A DNA stretch of 7,528 bases, taken from the NCBI GenBank assembly GCA_903872005.1, contig CAIQJD010000399.1, forward strand, positions 1 to 7,528, read 5' to 3'. Shown piece after piece: positions 5,836-7,528 of this stretch. Under the pieces are notes generated by a model that was not told where the DNA came from, did not search any database, and saw only the letters and a program-made list of their open reading frames with translations. This DNA comes from an uncultured bacterium. GTDB lineage: Bacteria > Chloroflexota > Anaerolineae > JACIWP01. The position numbers and the translations under genes are program-made. Position 1 is the stretch's first letter; every line of letters starts with the position of its first letter.

Positions 5836-7528
5836 CATCGTCGTGACGTCGGTCACGCCGACGTAGAAGGCGCTGCTCAAATCCAGGGTATTGGTCACCG
5901 GCAGGGCAAACCAGGCGGTGATGGTGTAGACGCCGAGGGGTTGGGACGGGATTTGCCAACTGGCGCGCCCGGCGTAGTCGGTGAACGCCACGTTGGTATA
6001 GCGCCGCACGCCGGCCGCATTCTCCACGGTCAGGGCCGTCGGCTTGCCGGCCAGCGGGAGGTCGGCGCTCGTAATAGTCGCCGTGACCAGGGCGGTCGCT
6101 CCCAGTTCCACATTCAGCGCCGTTGGCTCCAGCGCCGCCTGGGCGACGCCGGGCGTGATCTCGAACGATCCGCTCACGTGGGCGCCGGTATAGGTCTCAT
6201 CGCCGGCGAACTCGGCGCTCAGCGTATAACTCATCGGCTGCGCCACCAGGAAGAACCGCGCTGTCGCCCAACCCTCGGCGTCGGTGACTGCCAGCCGGCC
6301 CTGATCTCCCAGGTAGAACGTGATCGGCAGGCCGGCAATGGGCGCCCCATCGTGCGCGGCGAGCGCGGTGAATTCCTGCTGCCCGCCATAGACCCCGCTG
6401 GCGGCCGGCGATTGCAGCGCCAGATCCACAGAGAGCAGCCCGACGGATGGGGCGGCCGGGTCTACACCGACGCGGTAGTAGCGGCCCTCGTTGGTCATCA
6501 TCGTCACCAGGCCCACGCCATTGGCGGCCTGCACGACGAAGCGCAAGTCCGCGGCGGATGCGCCGGCCAGGGTCAGCGTCCCGATCCACTGCCGCGAGTC
6601 ATTGTCCATCTGCGTCAGGTTCAACGGCAGCCAGACGCCCGACGCGCCGCCGTCCCCAAAGGTATAGACGATCCATACTTCCTGGATGCCGGCCGATGGA
6701 TCGCCAATCACGGTGACGTTGAAGTCCACCGTGCCGGCGGCCGGGTTGACGCTGGAACCGATCTGCGCGATGTCCGGCGGGTCGGCCAGGGCCGGCTGAT
6801 TGACCCAGTTGGGGTCAGCGCTGGGGTATTCGCCGACGTTGCTGCTGTAGTACAGGCGAAAATCCATATCGTCGAAGCGCCGCAGCAAACCAGTCAGCGA
6901 GCCGGGGGTAGTCGAGCGGTATTGCGCCGGCATCCAGGCCAGGCGGGTCGGCCCGCCGGCGCTATTCAGCGCGTCGAAGTAGTTGACGTTCCACGGGCGC
7001 ACCGGGTAGAAGATGTCTGAGAAGAAGGCCGGGTGCGCGGCGCGCAGGTCGTCGGTGGCTGCGCCGGTCAGGGGCAGCCGGCCGAGCAGGTCGGTGTACG
7101 TCCCGCCGCGCCAGCCGACGCCGCGCAACACATAGTCCGCCAGCGGCGCGGTCACGTTGAGCAGATCCAGCGGCAAGACCGGCTCGGCCGGGTTGACCAC
7201 CACGCCATCCGGGCCTTGCAGGTAGACGGCTTCTCGCTGCGTGGGCGCGCCGCCGCCCGACGACAGCACATCCAGCGTGACGCTCTCTTCGGTGAGCGTG
7301 GCATCCACATGAATATCCGCGTAGCGCAGGCCCAGCGCCGCGCCGGGGTTGCCGGCGAAGGCGGTCGTGCTGTCCACGATGGAGGCGTCGGCCGGCGCCG
7401 GCATGCGATGGGGCAGGTTGAATTGCAACATCGGCAGGCCGAAGAGCGTGGCTTCCAGCACCGACTTTTCGTGGATGCCGCGCAGCAGCGGCGTATTGGC
7501 AAGATACGCCTGCTTGGCTTTCGCCAGC
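5479..7528 (-). CDS. Large secreted multidomain protein, C-terminal part: C25-peptidase-like tail, Ig-like domains, PxKF domain
   Basis: The frame is open at the right edge and ends with TAG at 5481-5479; 682 residues are visible, counted here from the edge. Residues 1-40 (AKQAYLANTPLLRGIHEKSV, then LEATLFGLPML) resemble the C-terminal end of peptidase C25 (gingipain-type, caspase-fold) domains of large bacterial secreted proteins; the catalytic part would be outside the window (inference, moderate). Residues about 270-355 look like a beta-sandwich with VQAANGVG and a GRYYRVG end. Two Ig-like domains follow, about 362-460 (ITFYLGDQG, TDAEGWATARF, TYTGAHVSG) and 461-560 (LPLAGKPTALTV, TDYAGRASW, YTITAWFA). 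Residues about 565-682 are a PxKF domain (SPFVFAGFFTPV, VNRVRAGRILPVEFSLG, QYTYLW, ASFRFYE) with Cys 621 and 661. A GTG at 7461 is only an internal codon. Probable role: cell-surface or secreted protease/adhesin. Confidence 0.82.
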   Translation of the reverse strand, partial: LAKAKQAYLANTPLLRGIHEKSVLEATLFGLPMLQFNLPHRMPAPADASIVDSTTAFAGNPGAALGLRYADIHVDATLTEESVTLDVLSSGGGAPTQREAVYLQGPDGVVVNPAEPVLPLDLLNVTAPLADYVLRGVGWRGGTYTDLLGRLPLTGAATDDLRAAHPAFFSDIFYPVRPWNVNYFDALNSAGGPTRLAWMPAQYRSTTPGSLTGLLRRFDDMDFRLYYSSNVGEYPSADPNWVNQPALADPPDIAQIGSSVNPAAGTVDFNVTVIGDPSAGIQEVWIVYTFGDGGASGVWLPLNLTQMDNDSRQWIGTLTLAGASAADLRFVVQAANGVGLVTMMTNEGRYYRVGVDPAAPSVGLLSVDLALQSPAASGVYGGQQEFTALAAHDGAPIAGLPITFYLGDQGRLAVTDAEGWATARFFLVAQPMSYTLSAEFAGDETYTGAHVSGSFEITPGVAQAALEPTALNVELGATALVTATITSADLPLAGKPTALTVENAAGVRRYTNVAFTDYAGRASWQIPSQPLGVYTITAWFALPVTNTLDLSSAFYVGVTDVTTMSVTSPFVFAGFFTPVRNEPTVNRVRAGRILPVEFSLGRDFGENIFVAGYPKFQQTVCRTGAAMGDPLSTEGGGLAYDAAADQYTYLWVTDWQWNHWCGTLILRFPDDTEQTASFRFYE

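Noticed and set aside
5347..7020. Plus-strand open frame of 557 codons
   Set aside because: It starts inside nfeD, runs through the terminator hairpin and lies antisense to the Ig/PxKF gene. It has no domain pattern and is explained by the GC-rich opposite strand.

Overview
The window is about 65% GC and reads like bacterial DNA, most likely from the phylum Chloroflexota. That assignment is inferred from the gene mix: FG-GAP/malectin secreted proteins, a gingipain-like tail with Ig-like and PxKF domains, and a leaderless gene. No rRNA or marker gene proves it. The sequence is also packed with the palindrome GCCGGC (about 74 copies by hand count, where roughly 8-10 are expected from base composition). 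That looks like a genomic signature word.

Layout from left to right. Positions 1-901 (minus) hold the first 300 codons of a secreted FG-GAP beta-propeller protein that runs off the left edge. Positions 1115-2944 (minus) hold a complete 609-residue paralogue: signal peptide, seven FG-GAP-type blades and a C-terminal malectin-like domain. A 14-bp perfect hairpin lies between them. Positions 2945-3070 form a compact divergent promoter region in which two good sigma-70-type promoters share one overlapping -35 site. Positions 3071-3358 (plus) encode a MoaD/ThiS-type ubiquitin-fold protein ending in Gly-Gly, and its predicted transcript starts exactly on the A of its ATG. Its stop codon overlaps the start of 3358-3999, an alkyladenine DNA glycosylase (Aag/MPG family). 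Positions 4056-5384 encode a full-length NfeD membrane serine protease, with its own near-consensus promoter buried in the 3' end of the glycosylase gene. A strong two-way hairpin at 5405-5441 separates it from the convergent gene 5479-7528 (minus), the C-terminal 682 residues of a large secreted protein that ends in Ig-like domains and a PxKF domain and begins, at the right edge, with what looks like the tail of a peptidase C25 (gingipain-type) domain.

How the parts fit together: the three minus-strand genes all encode exported, modular, adhesion- or glycan-related proteins. The plus-strand block is intracellular or membrane housekeeping (sulfur carrier or ubiquitin-like protein, DNA alkylation repair, membrane-protein quality control). 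The two groups meet at the shared-promoter region at about 3008-3071. There is no mobile element, CRISPR array, tRNA or rRNA that I can support. The most unusual points are the mutually exclusive divergent promoters, the leaderless MoaD-like gene translationally coupled to a DNA glycosylase, and the extreme density of GCCGGC.
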